A DNA stretch of 11,890 bases from Syntrophomonadaceae bacterium. GTDB lineage: Bacteria > Bacillota_D > Dethiobacteria > DTU022. Location: NCBI GenBank assembly GCA_003551865.1, contig PUNU01000266.1, forward strand, positions 1 to 11,890. The letters run 5' to 3'. Below the pieces are notes generated by a model. It ran no database searches and was not told the DNA's origin. It was given only the letters and a program-made list of their open reading frames with translations. Position 1 is the first letter of the stretch. The number at the start of each line of letters is the position of its first letter. The position numbers were made by a program, and so were the translations under genes. Shown in pieces: positions 1 to 7,035 of this stretch.

Positions 1-470
1 CCAAACCGGAAGAAGATGAGCCGGTTATTCAGGTTATCACTTACCCCTACGACCTGGAGATGGTTGAACCGACGGACCTGCCGGTAAAATTCGTTGCCGA
101 AGGAGACGAAGGTTTTGTTCCCATGCTGTATAACCTTGATTGGCTCCCCCCGCTGACCGCCGGTGAAGAAGACATCCGCATTATTTCACCCGCTCCGCAG
201 GACACAGTGCCGCGGGAGTTTGAGGTTGAAGGAATCGAGCAGGTTTTTGAAGGCACAGTCCTTTATAACTTCCTGGACGGCGCCGGAGAAGAAATTGAGA
301 GCGGCATCGCTTTCAGCGGTCACGGCTACCACTGGGGACACTTTATTGTAGAACTTGTTGCTCCTGAAGAGGTAGAAAGCGGCGAGCAGCTCCAGGTGGA
401 AATATACTCAGAATCACCCAAGGACGGCAGTGTGGAAAACCTGGTGGAGTTGGAGCTCATGCTTGAATAG
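1..470 (+). CDS. Gmad2-domain protein, 3' part only (5' end outside window)
   Basis: The frame is open from base 3 with no stop before the TAG at 468-470, so the gene starts upstream of the window; 155 codons are visible. The first visible residues are acidic and proline-containing (KPEEDEP), like a linker. Roughly residues 58-155 match the Gmad2 immunoglobulin-like domain: a SPAPQDTV opening, then EVEGIEQVFEGTV, then FLDGAGEE, and a HWGHF segment before the last strands. Gmad2 is known from Firmicutes spore-germination lipoproteins (often with a GerMN domain) and other exported proteins, so an extracytoplasmic location is likely, but the signal peptide would lie outside the window. The internal ATG at 60 has no good ribosome binding site and is not taken as the start. 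The domain call is fairly sure; a role in germination is inference. Confidence 0.8.
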   Translation, partial: KPEEDEPVIQVITYPYDLEMVEPTDLPVKFVAEGDEGFVPMLYNLDWLPPLTAGEEDIRIISPAPQDTVPREFEVEGIEQVFEGTVLYNFLDGAGEEIESGIAFSGHGYHWGHFIVELVAPEEVESGEQLQVEIYSESPKDGSVENLVELELMLE

Positions 471-484
471 TATAATAATCTTAC

Positions 485-528
485 AAGCAGAAGGGGTGGC
501 CCTCGGCAGGCAGTCACCCCTTCTGCTT
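485..528. terminator. Strong hairpin between convergent genes, probable bidirectional terminator
   Basis: A perfect 14-bp inverted repeat, AAGCAGAAGGGGTG (485-498) and its complement (515-528), encloses a 16-nt loop. It lies 14 bases after the Gmad2 gene stop and 23 bases beyond the end of the convergent crotonase gene. Position and stem strength suit a shared terminator. Neither side has a clean T-run, so intrinsic termination is plausible but not certain. Confidence 0.6.
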
Positions 529-551
529 ATTACTCTCATTAATCCCCGCTA

Positions 552-1346
552 TTAACGTCCCTTAAATTGTGGTTTGCGCTTTTCAACAAAGGATATTATG
601 CCTTCTCTAAAATCTTCAGTATTTAAACAGGTTAGCACAGCCTCGGTCTCATTATACATGGCTTCTTCAACGCCTATTTCCCCGGATTTGTTTAAACATG
701 ACTTTACCAGCCGCACTGAAGTTGGTGCGTTGGCGGCAATTTTTTCCGCCAGATCCATTGTTTCTTTCAACAGGTTGTCGGCAGGACAGGTTTTAAAAAC
801 CAGCCCGATTTGCTTCGCTTCTGCTGCATCAATTTTTCTGCCGGTGAGCAATAATTCTTTGGCTTTACTCAATCCGATGAGTCGTGGTAGAAGGTAGGTT
901 ACAGCGTTGGTTTCGAACAGGCCAACTTTTACTTCTGCAAACTGAAAACCGGCATTATTAGAAGCAAAGCAGATATCAGAAGCAACGGCAATTTCTGCTC
1001 CGGCCCCCACGGCATAACCATTTACAGCACTTAAGAGTGGTACGGGCAAATCCAGTATCTGCCTGGTTACGCCCTGCATCAATTCGAGGGTTTGACGAAT
1101 AACGGCATGATCAATATCTTCACTAAAAAGTGCGCTTAGTTCGGTCAGGTCTTGCCCGGCGGAAAAAGCTTTGCCTTCACCGGTAATCACGGCACAACGG
1201 ATATATTCGTCTTTTGTCATTTCTTGAAAAACAGTATGGAGATCTTCCCAGGTTTCTCGACGCAATGCATTTAGCGTTTCCGGGCGGTTAAGCTTAATCA
1301 GACCAACATGATCTTTTTTTGTGTAGCCAATGTCACTGAGCATCAT
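552..1346 (-). CDS. Enoyl-CoA hydratase/isomerase family protein (crotonase fold)
   Basis: A 264-residue protein of normal length for the family, acting on CoA thioesters in the cytoplasm. Visible crotonase marks: LNRPETLNAL near residues 19-28, the first oxyanion-hole segment AFSAGQDL (60-67), the second GAGAE (114-118), and Glu118 and Glu138, which line up with the two catalytic glutamates of enoyl-CoA hydratase. The segment after Glu138 (GLFETNAVTYLLPRLIG) lacks the common PGAGGT sequence, so the substrate may differ from plain crotonyl-CoA. The C-terminal EGIISFVEKRKPQFKGR is typical. Two ATGs are adjacent; the first is 7 nt from GGGGAGG and is chosen. It is the last gene of the acyl-CoA module, 20 bp after the amidohydrolase-like gene. 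Hydratase, isomerase or hydrolase activity cannot be told apart from sequence alone. Confidence 0.9.
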   Translation of the reverse strand: MMLSDIGYTKKDHVGLIKLNRPETLNALRRETWEDLHTVFQEMTKDEYIRCAVITGEGKAFSAGQDLTELSALFSEDIDHAVIRQTLELMQGVTRQILDLPVPLLSAVNGYAVGAGAEIAVASDICFASNNAGFQFAEVKVGLFETNAVTYLLPRLIGLSKAKELLLTGRKIDAAEAKQIGLVFKTCPADNLLKETMDLAEKIAANAPTSVRLVKSCLNKSGEIGVEEAMYNETEAVLTCLNTEDFREGIISFVEKRKPQFKGR

Positions 1347-1366
1347 TAATTAACCTCCCCGGTGTT

Positions 1367-2332
1367 TTATTTTTCGTCCAAACCCAGCAAACGAACGGCG
1401 TTGTGATAAAGCCATTTTGGCAAAACTTCTTCTTTAACAGGAAACTCTTTGATTTCGGCTACCATTTCAGGCACACTCATTCCGAGAAAAAGCCAGGTTG
1501 ATGCAAAAACTATTCTATCGGATAGAATGTTGTTCCCGTAGTGAATGATCGGCTCCCAACCGGTGTTGGGTTTGCCCACGTAGCGCGGCCTGAGCGAGGA
1601 AAAGTCGATATAAATGTTGGGATGTCTCCAGGCAACAGCGGCTAATTCTGTGGTCCAGGGCCAGCCTCCGTGTCCGGCAATAATTTTTAACTGGGGAAAG
1701 TCTAAAGCCACCTGGTCCAGGTGTGATGGATGAGCTGTATACATTGGCAGCGTGGCGAAACTAACCGAATGGTGAAGCCATACCGGCAGGTTCAATTCCA
1801 CACATTTAGCATAAAGGGGATAAAATTTACGATGATCAGCGGGAATCTGGTGCATGAACGGGCGCATGGCAATTCCGTGCAATCCCAGTTCTTTGGCAGC
1901 CCGCTCTATTTCTTTAACTGCATCCATTCCTTTATGCGGGTCAATGCCTGCGAAGCAACGAAAACGGTCCGGGTGCCTTTTGACCACTTCAGCATAGTAA
2001 TCGTTTGGCAAGCCTTTAATCCCGGATACAGTTTCTTCGTCAAAATTAAAAAGGCAGGCTATTTCGACTCCCCATTGATCAAGGGTTTCAATAAACTGCT
2101 CCTCGGTTTGAGCCAGAGGTTCAACGCGGGGTTCCAAGAAACCGGCCAGTTCATCTTCACTCATGTCTTTTTTGATCTTACCCAGTTCCTCAGCGGTCAT
2201 TCCCAGCATGGGAGCCACACGAGGCCCAAAAACCCTTTCCAGGTAGTTTGTCATCTGTGGGGGGAGGCCGACTATTTGATCAATAATGCCTTCTTTAGTT
2301 GGCAGGTTACATAAACAGTCAATTATTTTCAT
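1367..2332 (-). CDS. Amidohydrolase_2-family (TIM-barrel) protein with degenerate metal site
   Basis: A 321-residue protein resembling the Amidohydro_2/ACMSD-like family, which includes metal-dependent hydrolases and non-oxidative decarboxylases. Family features: the opening MKIID, FAGIDPHKG (127-135), GIAMRPF (153-159), PVWLHHS (183-189), AGHGGWPW (219-226), and a C-terminal LYHNAVRLLGL. His187 and His221 fit the barrel histidines. The N-terminal metal motif, normally D-x-H-x-H, reads D-C-L-C-N (residues 5-9), so both histidines are missing. The late catalytic Asp, normally in a G-S-D segment, is Thr279 in FASTWLF. The start ATG has GGAGG at 7 nt. The gene sits between an acyl-CoA ligase and a crotonase, which suggests an acyl-CoA or cyclic-acid substrate. 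A divergent metal site, metal-free chemistry or a non-catalytic role are all possible. Family call is good; reaction unknown. Confidence 0.82.
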   Translation of the reverse strand: MKIIDCLCNLPTKEGIIDQIVGLPPQMTNYLERVFGPRVAPMLGMTAEELGKIKKDMSEDELAGFLEPRVEPLAQTEEQFIETLDQWGVEIACLFNFDEETVSGIKGLPNDYYAEVVKRHPDRFRCFAGIDPHKGMDAVKEIERAAKELGLHGIAMRPFMHQIPADHRKFYPLYAKCVELNLPVWLHHSVSFATLPMYTAHPSHLDQVALDFPQLKIIAGHGGWPWTTELAAVAWRHPNIYIDFSSLRPRYVGKPNTGWEPIIHYGNNILSDRIVFASTWLFLGMSVPEMVAEIKEFPVKEEVLPKWLYHNAVRLLGLDEK

Positions 2333-2350
2333 TGGTTCACCTCCGTCCCC

Positions 2351-2437
2351 CTATATCATCGGGCACTCCGATAATAAGGGAGGAGTTAATGCCTGGATTA
2401 GCATTAAGTTATGCTTCAGTATCCAAAGAATAAACAT
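2351..2437 (-). CDS. Possible 28-residue small ORF
   Basis: An ATG at 2437 is preceded at 5 nt by GGAGG and opens 28 codons ending in TAG at 2351. The peptide is hydrophobic at its start (MFILWILKHNLM) and resembles nothing I recognise. The stop lies about 20 bases before the amidohydrolase-like start, so translation could couple to that gene. The strong ribosome binding site is the only positive evidence; chance is a real alternative. Confidence 0.2.
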   Translation of the reverse strand: MFILWILKHNLMLIQALTPPLLSECPMI

Positions 2438-2601
2438 TGGAACCTCCGCGTATATTCATTTCTTTTTTTTGCGACTCTCAACAATATAGCCGCGGTCCCG
2501 TTTTTAAACCAGCCGGCATAACATGAATATTTGTAGTCTTTAGGGTCAAGATAACCTTTATAATAATAAAGGTTGCGACAATTTGTGGTGACTGCCGGCA
2601 T
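2416..2601 (-). CDS. Possible 61-residue hypothetical protein in the ligase-amidohydrolase gap
   Basis: This ORF begins 8 bases after the ligase stop and ends at 2416; an AAAAAGGAT stretch about 12 nt upstream is a weak ribosome binding site. The peptide is rich in Tyr, Lys and Arg with three Cys, and contains NLYYYKGYLDPKDYKYSC and AGWFKNG, which read as protein-like. However, a perfect 22-nt hairpin (2553-2574) falls in the Tyr-rich part and may explain it. I do not recognise a family. It could be a small Cys-containing protein, a decayed gene remnant, or untranslated spacer. Confidence 0.28.
   Translation of the reverse strand: MPAVTTNCRNLYYYKGYLDPKDYKYSCYAGWFKNGTAAILLRVAKKRNEYTRRFQCLFFGY
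2553..2574. other. Perfect AT-rich hairpin after the ligase gene
   Basis: AACCTTTAT (2553-2561) and its complement (2566-2574) form a 9-bp stem with a 4-nt loop, 36 bases beyond the ligase stop within the operon. There is no T-run on the minus strand, so it is more likely an mRNA processing or stability element than a terminator. Confidence 0.45.
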
Positions 2602-2609
2602 TTAGCTGT

Positions 2610-4265
2610 TTATCCTTTTTCCCTCAGTATTTTGCGCAGTACTTTTTGAGTCGGTGATTTGGGCAGCTCATCAATAAATTCCACTTTTCGTGGATACTTG
2701 TAAGCAGCCAGTTTATCCTTGCAAAAATCAATAATTTCTTGTTCCGTTACGTTGCCTTTTTCAGATTCCTTCAAAATAACGAACGCTTTTACCGTTTCGC
2801 CCCGGTATTCATCCGGTACTGAAACTACAGCTGCCTCTTGAACTGCCGGATGCTCCTGGATTACCGATTCCACTTCTGCAGGGGCAATATTATAGCCGGA
2901 AGCAATGATCAGGTCCTTTATTCTTTCAACGAAATAAACAAAACCTTCCTTATTCATATAACCGGCGTCCCCGGTGCGGAACCAGCCGTCTTCAGTAAAA
3001 ACTCGTTTGGTTTCCTCCGGCTTGTTCCAATATTCTTTTAGAACCTGGGGGCCGCGGAATACAATTTCACCTTGTTCTTCGCGTGGTAGAATGCCGCCCT
3101 CTTCATCCATAATTGCCACCTCTCCCCCCATGGGAACACCAATACAGGAAGGATCAAGGTTTTTCTTGGCTGAAAGCGAAGTCACCGCCGTAGCTGTTGT
3201 TTCGGTTAGGCCGTAGCCATTTATAAGGTTTAGGCCGGTTTGTTCGTTCCAACTTTTTTGAAGAGGACTTGGTACGGGAGCTCCACAGCCGTAGGTAAAG
3301 CGGAGGCTGCTTAAATCATATTTTTCATAATCGGGGTGGTTTAAGAATGCCACATAAACTGTCGGGGGTGCAGCAAACAGGGTTACTTTATACTTGTCAA
3401 TCAATTGCATGTATTCGGCTGCGTCAAAACGAGGATGAAGAATAACAGTAGAACCGGAATAAAGAGAAGGGAGCGTAAAAAGAATGTATCCGGAAATGTG
3501 AAACATGGGAAATAAAGTAAGACTTATGTCGTTGGAGGTAACGCTTTCCCCTGAGATAGTATTTTTTATGTTGAAAATAAAATTGTAATGGGTTAGGACC
3601 ACTCCTTTTGGTTCACCGGTGGTCCCGGCAGTATAGAGAATAAGTAGCGGATCGTTTTTCGGATCAATTTCTACGCTGCCGGGTTGAACCGTGGTTTTTA
3701 CAGCATCGTTAAACTTAAAAACAGTTTTTTGATCAAAAGGAATGTCATAAGATTTTAGTTTGCCCAGCAGCTTGCCCATGGTTCTTTTTATCGGGGACAT
3801 AAAATCTCCCAAGGAACACACAACTATTGTGTCCAACTCCACTTCAGATCTTACGTTTTTGATTACATCATAAAACATATCCAGGACAATTATTGTTTTG
3901 GCGCCTGAATCTTCAAGATAATATTTCAGTTCTCTTTCTTTCAGCATTACGTTACAGGGCACGGAAATTGCGCCCAATTTAACTATTCCGAAAAAAGCTA
4001 TCACGTGCTGAGTTAAATTGGGCAGGAACACTGCAACACGATCACCTTTTTTGACGCCTCTTTTGCTAAGGAATGAGGCGAACTTCTCTGCGAGGTCGTT
4101 TAATTCATGATAATTGATTTCTTCATCCAGGCAGACTACTGCTCTTTGATCTTTATACTTTTCCGCACAGCCGGTGAGCATTTCGCCAAGTGAAATATCC
4201 GGGACTTCTCCAATCGGCTTGGCATACCAACTTTCGTCATATTTCATATAAGACAATTCAGCCAC
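2610..4265 (-). CDS. AMP-forming acyl-CoA synthetase/ligase
   Basis: A 551-residue member of the ANL (AMP-binding) superfamily, full length. It should activate a carboxylic acid with ATP to an acyl-adenylate and then to the CoA thioester. Motifs in order: phosphate-binding loop YTAGTTGEPKGV (211-222; Ala replaces the usual Ser), LFPMFHISGY (251-260), NGYGLTETTA (349-358), GWFRTGD (427-433, with the ribose-binding Asp433), VERIKDLIIASGYNIAPAEVE (446-466, hinge region), and the C-terminal Lys541 in LPKSPTQKVLRK, where Gln replaces the usual Gly before the Lys. The start is GTG, with AAGGAGG 7 nt upstream. It is the first gene of the module, behind a sigma-A-like promoter, followed by the amidohydrolase-like and crotonase genes. 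The substrate (fatty, aromatic or alicyclic acid) cannot be told from sequence. Confidence 0.93.
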   Translation of the reverse strand: MAELSYMKYDESWYAKPIGEVPDISLGEMLTGCAEKYKDQRAVVCLDEEINYHELNDLAEKFASFLSKRGVKKGDRVAVFLPNLTQHVIAFFGIVKLGAISVPCNVMLKERELKYYLEDSGAKTIIVLDMFYDVIKNVRSEVELDTIVVCSLGDFMSPIKRTMGKLLGKLKSYDIPFDQKTVFKFNDAVKTTVQPGSVEIDPKNDPLLILYTAGTTGEPKGVVLTHYNFIFNIKNTISGESVTSNDISLTLFPMFHISGYILFTLPSLYSGSTVILHPRFDAAEYMQLIDKYKVTLFAAPPTVYVAFLNHPDYEKYDLSSLRFTYGCGAPVPSPLQKSWNEQTGLNLINGYGLTETTATAVTSLSAKKNLDPSCIGVPMGGEVAIMDEEGGILPREEQGEIVFRGPQVLKEYWNKPEETKRVFTEDGWFRTGDAGYMNKEGFVYFVERIKDLIIASGYNIAPAEVESVIQEHPAVQEAAVVSVPDEYRGETVKAFVILKESEKGNVTEQEIIDFCKDKLAAYKYPRKVEFIDELPKSPTQKVLRKILREKG

Positions 4266-4329
4266 AACAGTTCCTCCTTAACATTGGAATATGAAGTTTT
4301 TAACTGAATACCTGGAAAAGCGGCTTTTG

Positions 4330-4358
4330 ACCATAGAACGAAAAAGATATTAAGTCAA
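4330..4358 (-). promoter_or_regulatory. Sigma-A-like promoter of the acyl-CoA module
   Basis: On the minus strand TTGACT (4353-4358) is followed after exactly 17 bp by TATGGT (4330-4335). Transcription would start near 4323, giving about 58 nt of leader before the ligase GTG. An inverted repeat AATATC/GATATT (4476-4493) lies further upstream and could bind a regulator, but nothing ties it to this promoter. Confidence 0.6.
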
Positions 4359-4520
4359 TATCCACACCCCCTTAACCATTGTATATCATATTAACTATAA
4401 CAAAACAATTACGTATTTTTTCACCAAAAAAAGTTAGCACCAAAACTAGTATTATTTTCAAGAATAATTAGTCATAATATCTATAGCGATATTTTCGAGC
4501 AGCCAGTGAGATCAGAGCTG

Positions 4521-4606
4521 CCAGTACCCTGTCAGCGTATTAAGAGCGTGATTTGGCAATTATTACAACAACTATCTATCTATGGGAGATGTTGCGAGCG
4601 AGAAGC
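4521..4606 (+). repeat. Dispersed repeat, copy A
   Basis: This 86-base stretch aligns without gaps to 11805-11890: 69 of 86 positions are identical by hand count, and 14 of the 17 differences are transitions. Similarity stops sharply to the left of 4521; to the right it cannot be followed because copy B ends with the window. Both copies keep a TTGRCA-like box (4553-4558 here) and a TATCTA box (4577-4582) 18 bp apart, and a CAAC/GTTG inverted pair around them. No coding frame is convincing. It may be the 5' part of a non-coding RNA gene or of a small non-autonomous mobile element. Confidence 0.7.
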
Positions 4607-4890
4607 GAACATATTTACCTCGCACCGGTAGAAGAAACCGCCTTTACTCCGGTCGGACCGAGATCTGCAGGCCTGGATATCAGCGGTTAATCACATTTTC
4701 CGGCCCAACTGTGTGGGCTTCAAACATGAGGGCGGTCCGGCCGCTCCATATAGAGCGATCCGTAGGCCGACCGCTCTGCGGTCGGTGGTAAGAGGGCCTG
4801 GAGTACCGGTTTGGAATTGCTTTACGGTTACAATCGTGCAGATTTGCATCTTGGGTCCCGTCTTTAGACAATAACTCTGAGCCTAAGGAC
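4591..4890 (+). other. Gene-free GC-rich region with many inverted repeats (possible structured RNA or element body)
   Basis: The 664 bases between the ligase start and the DUF2284 stop hold no convincing gene. This part is visibly richer in G+C than the AT-rich leader before it. Complementary pairs seen: TGCGAG (4593-4598) with CTCGCA (4619-4624); ACCGG (4624-4628) with CCGGT (4649-4653); GCCCA/TGGGC (about 4703-4718); GCGGTCCGGCC (4732-4742) with GGCCGACCGC (4765-4774), enclosing GCTC/GAGC; CCGACCGC (4767-4774) with GCGGTCGG (4778-4785); and GTCTTTAG (4860-4867) with CTAAGGAC (4883-4890, one G-T pair). It follows directly on the repeat at 4521-4606, so the two may be one unit. Short open frames here (about 70 codons on each strand) look like chance. 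Strand is assumed from the promoter-like boxes upstream. Confidence 0.4.
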
Positions 4891-4929
4891 AAGGAATTTT
4901 CTGTAATCTATTGCGGTTAAATCTTCCGA

Positions 4930-5685
4930 CTATCCTACAAGAACCAAACCATACCAAGAGACACATGGCACTGATTCCTCCGGGTGCTCCGGTAGAGGAA
5001 GATAGGTGTCCCACCCGACATTTCGAGCAGTTGCAAAAACATCTACACTGCAGGCCTCAAGTGCGGGGCGGGCCTGGAGGTAATGGTGACAGGTTTTTCC
5101 TTGAAAGACCGGACAGCGCCCGGGAGTTTTTCCCTCAAAAAACTCCTCAAGCCACTCCGGGCTAAAAAGTCCGCAAAGGCAGCAGGGACCACCTTTAAAT
5201 CCCATTGCCAGGGGGTAGCCTTGATACTGGGCTTCTGTTTCTACTATAGAGACGACTTCGTTAAGCTCGTTTACATTCATCCCTCCTTTAGCAATAAAAT
5301 CGGGATATACATGGTCGCTTACCGGAGGCATATAACGCAGGAAAATCCCGTACTCGTAACCGCTCACAATTCTGCGCATTTCCTCAGCTGTTGGAGAATG
5401 AGGTGGGCAATTTGGGCTTGAGCCATACCCGAAACAAATGGGGATAATGCATTTCCAGCGGACTCTTTCATCAACAACTATTTTATCGACGCTTATAATC
5501 TTTGCTTCAGATTGGGCAGTTCTGCCCGCTTTTTCCGCCACAGCTGGCCCGGCCTTTTCAGCTGCTTGAACCAGTGCTTCAAGATCCTTTTGCTCGACCT
5601 TTGTTTTTATCCTGGTTACTGCCCTGTTTTGTTGTTTGGGTAAAGGATTACGCAGTCCCAATTTCATTTTTTTCTCATTTTTCAT
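4930..5685 (-). CDS. DUF2284 family cysteine-rich, probable metal-binding protein
   Basis: A 251-residue protein of the DUF2284 family, annotated generally as predicted metal-binding, with no established reaction. Cysteine motifs are clear: Cys79, Cys84 and Cys93 in WKCIIPICFGYGSSPNCPPH; Cys168, Cys169 and Cys171 in GPCCLCG; Cys191, Cys199 and Cys212, the last in RPALEACSVDVF. These could hold iron-sulfur clusters or another metal. The first 65 or so residues are charged and Ala/Lys-rich, a longer N-terminus than the core needs. It is the last gene of the MarR operon; its ATG overlaps the transporter stop as ATGA, and its AAGGAGGG lies inside the transporter gene, so translation is probably coupled. 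The context suggests a redox or corrinoid-maintenance role for the methyltransferase, which is inference only. Confidence 0.85.
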   Translation of the reverse strand: MKNEKKMKLGLRNPLPKQQNRAVTRIKTKVEQKDLEALVQAAEKAGPAVAEKAGRTAQSEAKIISVDKIVVDERVRWKCIIPICFGYGSSPNCPPHSPTAEEMRRIVSGYEYGIFLRYMPPVSDHVYPDFIAKGGMNVNELNEVVSIVETEAQYQGYPLAMGFKGGPCCLCGLFSPEWLEEFFEGKTPGRCPVFQGKTCHHYLQARPALEACSVDVFATARNVGWDTYLPLPEHPEESVPCVSWYGLVLVG

Positions 5686-7016
5686 TTAATGCACCCTCCT
5701 TCAATTTCTTCCAAGCTCTTCCCCGCAATTGATTCGGGAAGGCGGTAATAAAGAAAACCAATAAAACCCAGGATGCTGATCACTCCGACAACCGGACCAA
5801 CCAGGCGGATGCCTAACGGATTATCAACTGTGAACCCAAATATAGGAAGAAGGATGGAAACCAGGAAAGCCGATATGGTCCAGGCCAGCTTTTCCATGAA
5901 CCCGAAACCGGCATAGTACATGGCTTCACGGCGTTTGTTTGTTTTCAGTTCATCATAATCGGATATATCACCTACTATGGCGTTTGGAAATACATAAAGT
6001 CCGGATATAGGAATGGCCAATACAGCAAAATAAATCATGGCTTGTGTGCTTAAAGTTAAGCCGGGAAAAGATCCGACAAACGAATAGATAGGATAGAGCA
6101 ATGCTATCAACAAGAGGGACAAGAGTTGGCCTTGTCTTTTGCCAATCCTGTTACCCAGCCAAATCCATAAAGGCAATGCTGCCACCATGGTTATTATGAA
6201 TATTCCCTGGTATATTGCTACCCGGGCTTCCCCTTCTCCAAGAATTACTGTTACAAAAAAAGGAAGAACAATCATGAAAACCTGGAAACCTACCTGAAAA
6301 CTTACGATAGCCGCTGCAAAGGCCAGGAAATGCCTGTTTTTTATAGTTTGCATTACCGAGTTTTTAAGCGAAAGAGTAGTTTTTAAATCAATTTCACTGC
6401 GGGGACGTTCTTTTATACCGAGTAAAGACAGCCAGAACGAAAACAAAACAACCACAGCCAGGATAGCCCCCATTGTAGAGTAGCCAAAGGCAGCTATAAC
6501 CGGACCGCTTCCGACTGAGGCAATCATAATGCCGATGGTGCCGAATACAACCTTCCATGCCGAAACATTAATCCGCTCGCGAGAATCCGGGGCGATATCG
6601 GGAATGACGGAGCGATAGGGAACTGCTGTAACGGTAAGCATGGTGAAAAAGGCGTTTATGAAAACAAAAAGCCAGATAACATTTATCCAACTTTCCTCAG
6701 CGACAGGAGGCATCCACAGTAAGAAAAAAGCCAGAGCCAAGAGAGGAGTTCCCCATAGTATAAAAGGCTTTCGCCTTCCCATCCCGGTGTTGGTTCGATC
6801 GCTCCAGTAACCAATTAATGGATCGGTTATAATATCAACTGCCCGACCCAAACCCAGGATAAAACCGGCCAGGGCAATAGGGACAAGGGGTGTTCGCCCA
6901 CCGCCGCCGGCAAAGAAATAAATCACCCAGGTAACAACGGCCAGGTTAACCACGTTCTGGCCAAGGCATCCCTGGGTATAAAGGAGCTTTTGGGTGAACG
7001 TAATTCTTTTTTCCAT
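5682..7016 (-). CDS. GPH-family (MFS_2, MelB-like) sodium/proton-solute symporter
   Basis: A 444-residue membrane protein with about 12 hydrophobic segments, of the glycoside-pentoside-hexuronide:cation symporter family within the MFS. Marks: RAVDIITDPLIGYWSDRT (58-75), where Arg58, Asp61 and Asp65 match the MelB cation-site region; GRRKPF (80-85); VPYRSVIPDIAPDSRER (132-148); and the second-half loop GDISDYDELKTNKRREAMY (349-367). The MelB TM4 Asp appears to be Ala131, so coupling to Na+ rather than H+ is uncertain. The frame is open up to an ATG at 7163, but the start chosen is the ATG at 7016, which has AGGAGG 7 nt upstream; the extra 49 residues would be charged and unlike the family. A 156-bp gap separates it from the methyltransferase gene. 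It probably imports the substrate of that enzyme; the family's sugar preference should not be assumed. Confidence 0.88.
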   Translation of the reverse strand: MEKRITFTQKLLYTQGCLGQNVVNLAVVTWVIYFFAGGGGRTPLVPIALAGFILGLGRAVDIITDPLIGYWSDRTNTGMGRRKPFILWGTPLLALAFFLLWMPPVAEESWINVIWLFVFINAFFTMLTVTAVPYRSVIPDIAPDSRERINVSAWKVVFGTIGIMIASVGSGPVIAAFGYSTMGAILAVVVLFSFWLSLLGIKERPRSEIDLKTTLSLKNSVMQTIKNRHFLAFAAAIVSFQVGFQVFMIVLPFFVTVILGEGEARVAIYQGIFIITMVAALPLWIWLGNRIGKRQGQLLSLLLIALLYPIYSFVGSFPGLTLSTQAMIYFAVLAIPISGLYVFPNAIVGDISDYDELKTNKRREAMYYAGFGFMEKLAWTISAFLVSILLPIFGFTVDNPLGIRLVGPVVGVISILGFIGFLYYRLPESIAGKSLEEIEGGCIK

Positions 7017-7035
7017 GGTCAAGCCTCCTGTCACA

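Noticed and set aside
1730..2314. 194-codon plus-strand open frame opposite the amidohydrolase gene
   Set aside because: It is a shadow of the minus-strand gene, which has family motifs and a good ribosome binding site.
4500..4560. Possible cobalamin riboswitch, given GCCAGTG and the nearby corrinoid gene
   Set aside because: The B12 box is GCCACTG, not GCCAGTG; the other conserved cobalamin elements are absent, and the region is downstream of, not before, the methyltransferase operon.
4582..4892. Open frames of about 70 codons on both strands in the GC-rich intergenic region
   Set aside because: No ribosome binding sites, no recognisable motifs, and the sequence is dominated by inverted repeats.
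4521..4900. Insertion sequence with terminal inverted repeats
   Set aside because: No transposase frame and no inverted copy of the left-end sequence was found on the right; a mobile origin stays possible but is not called.
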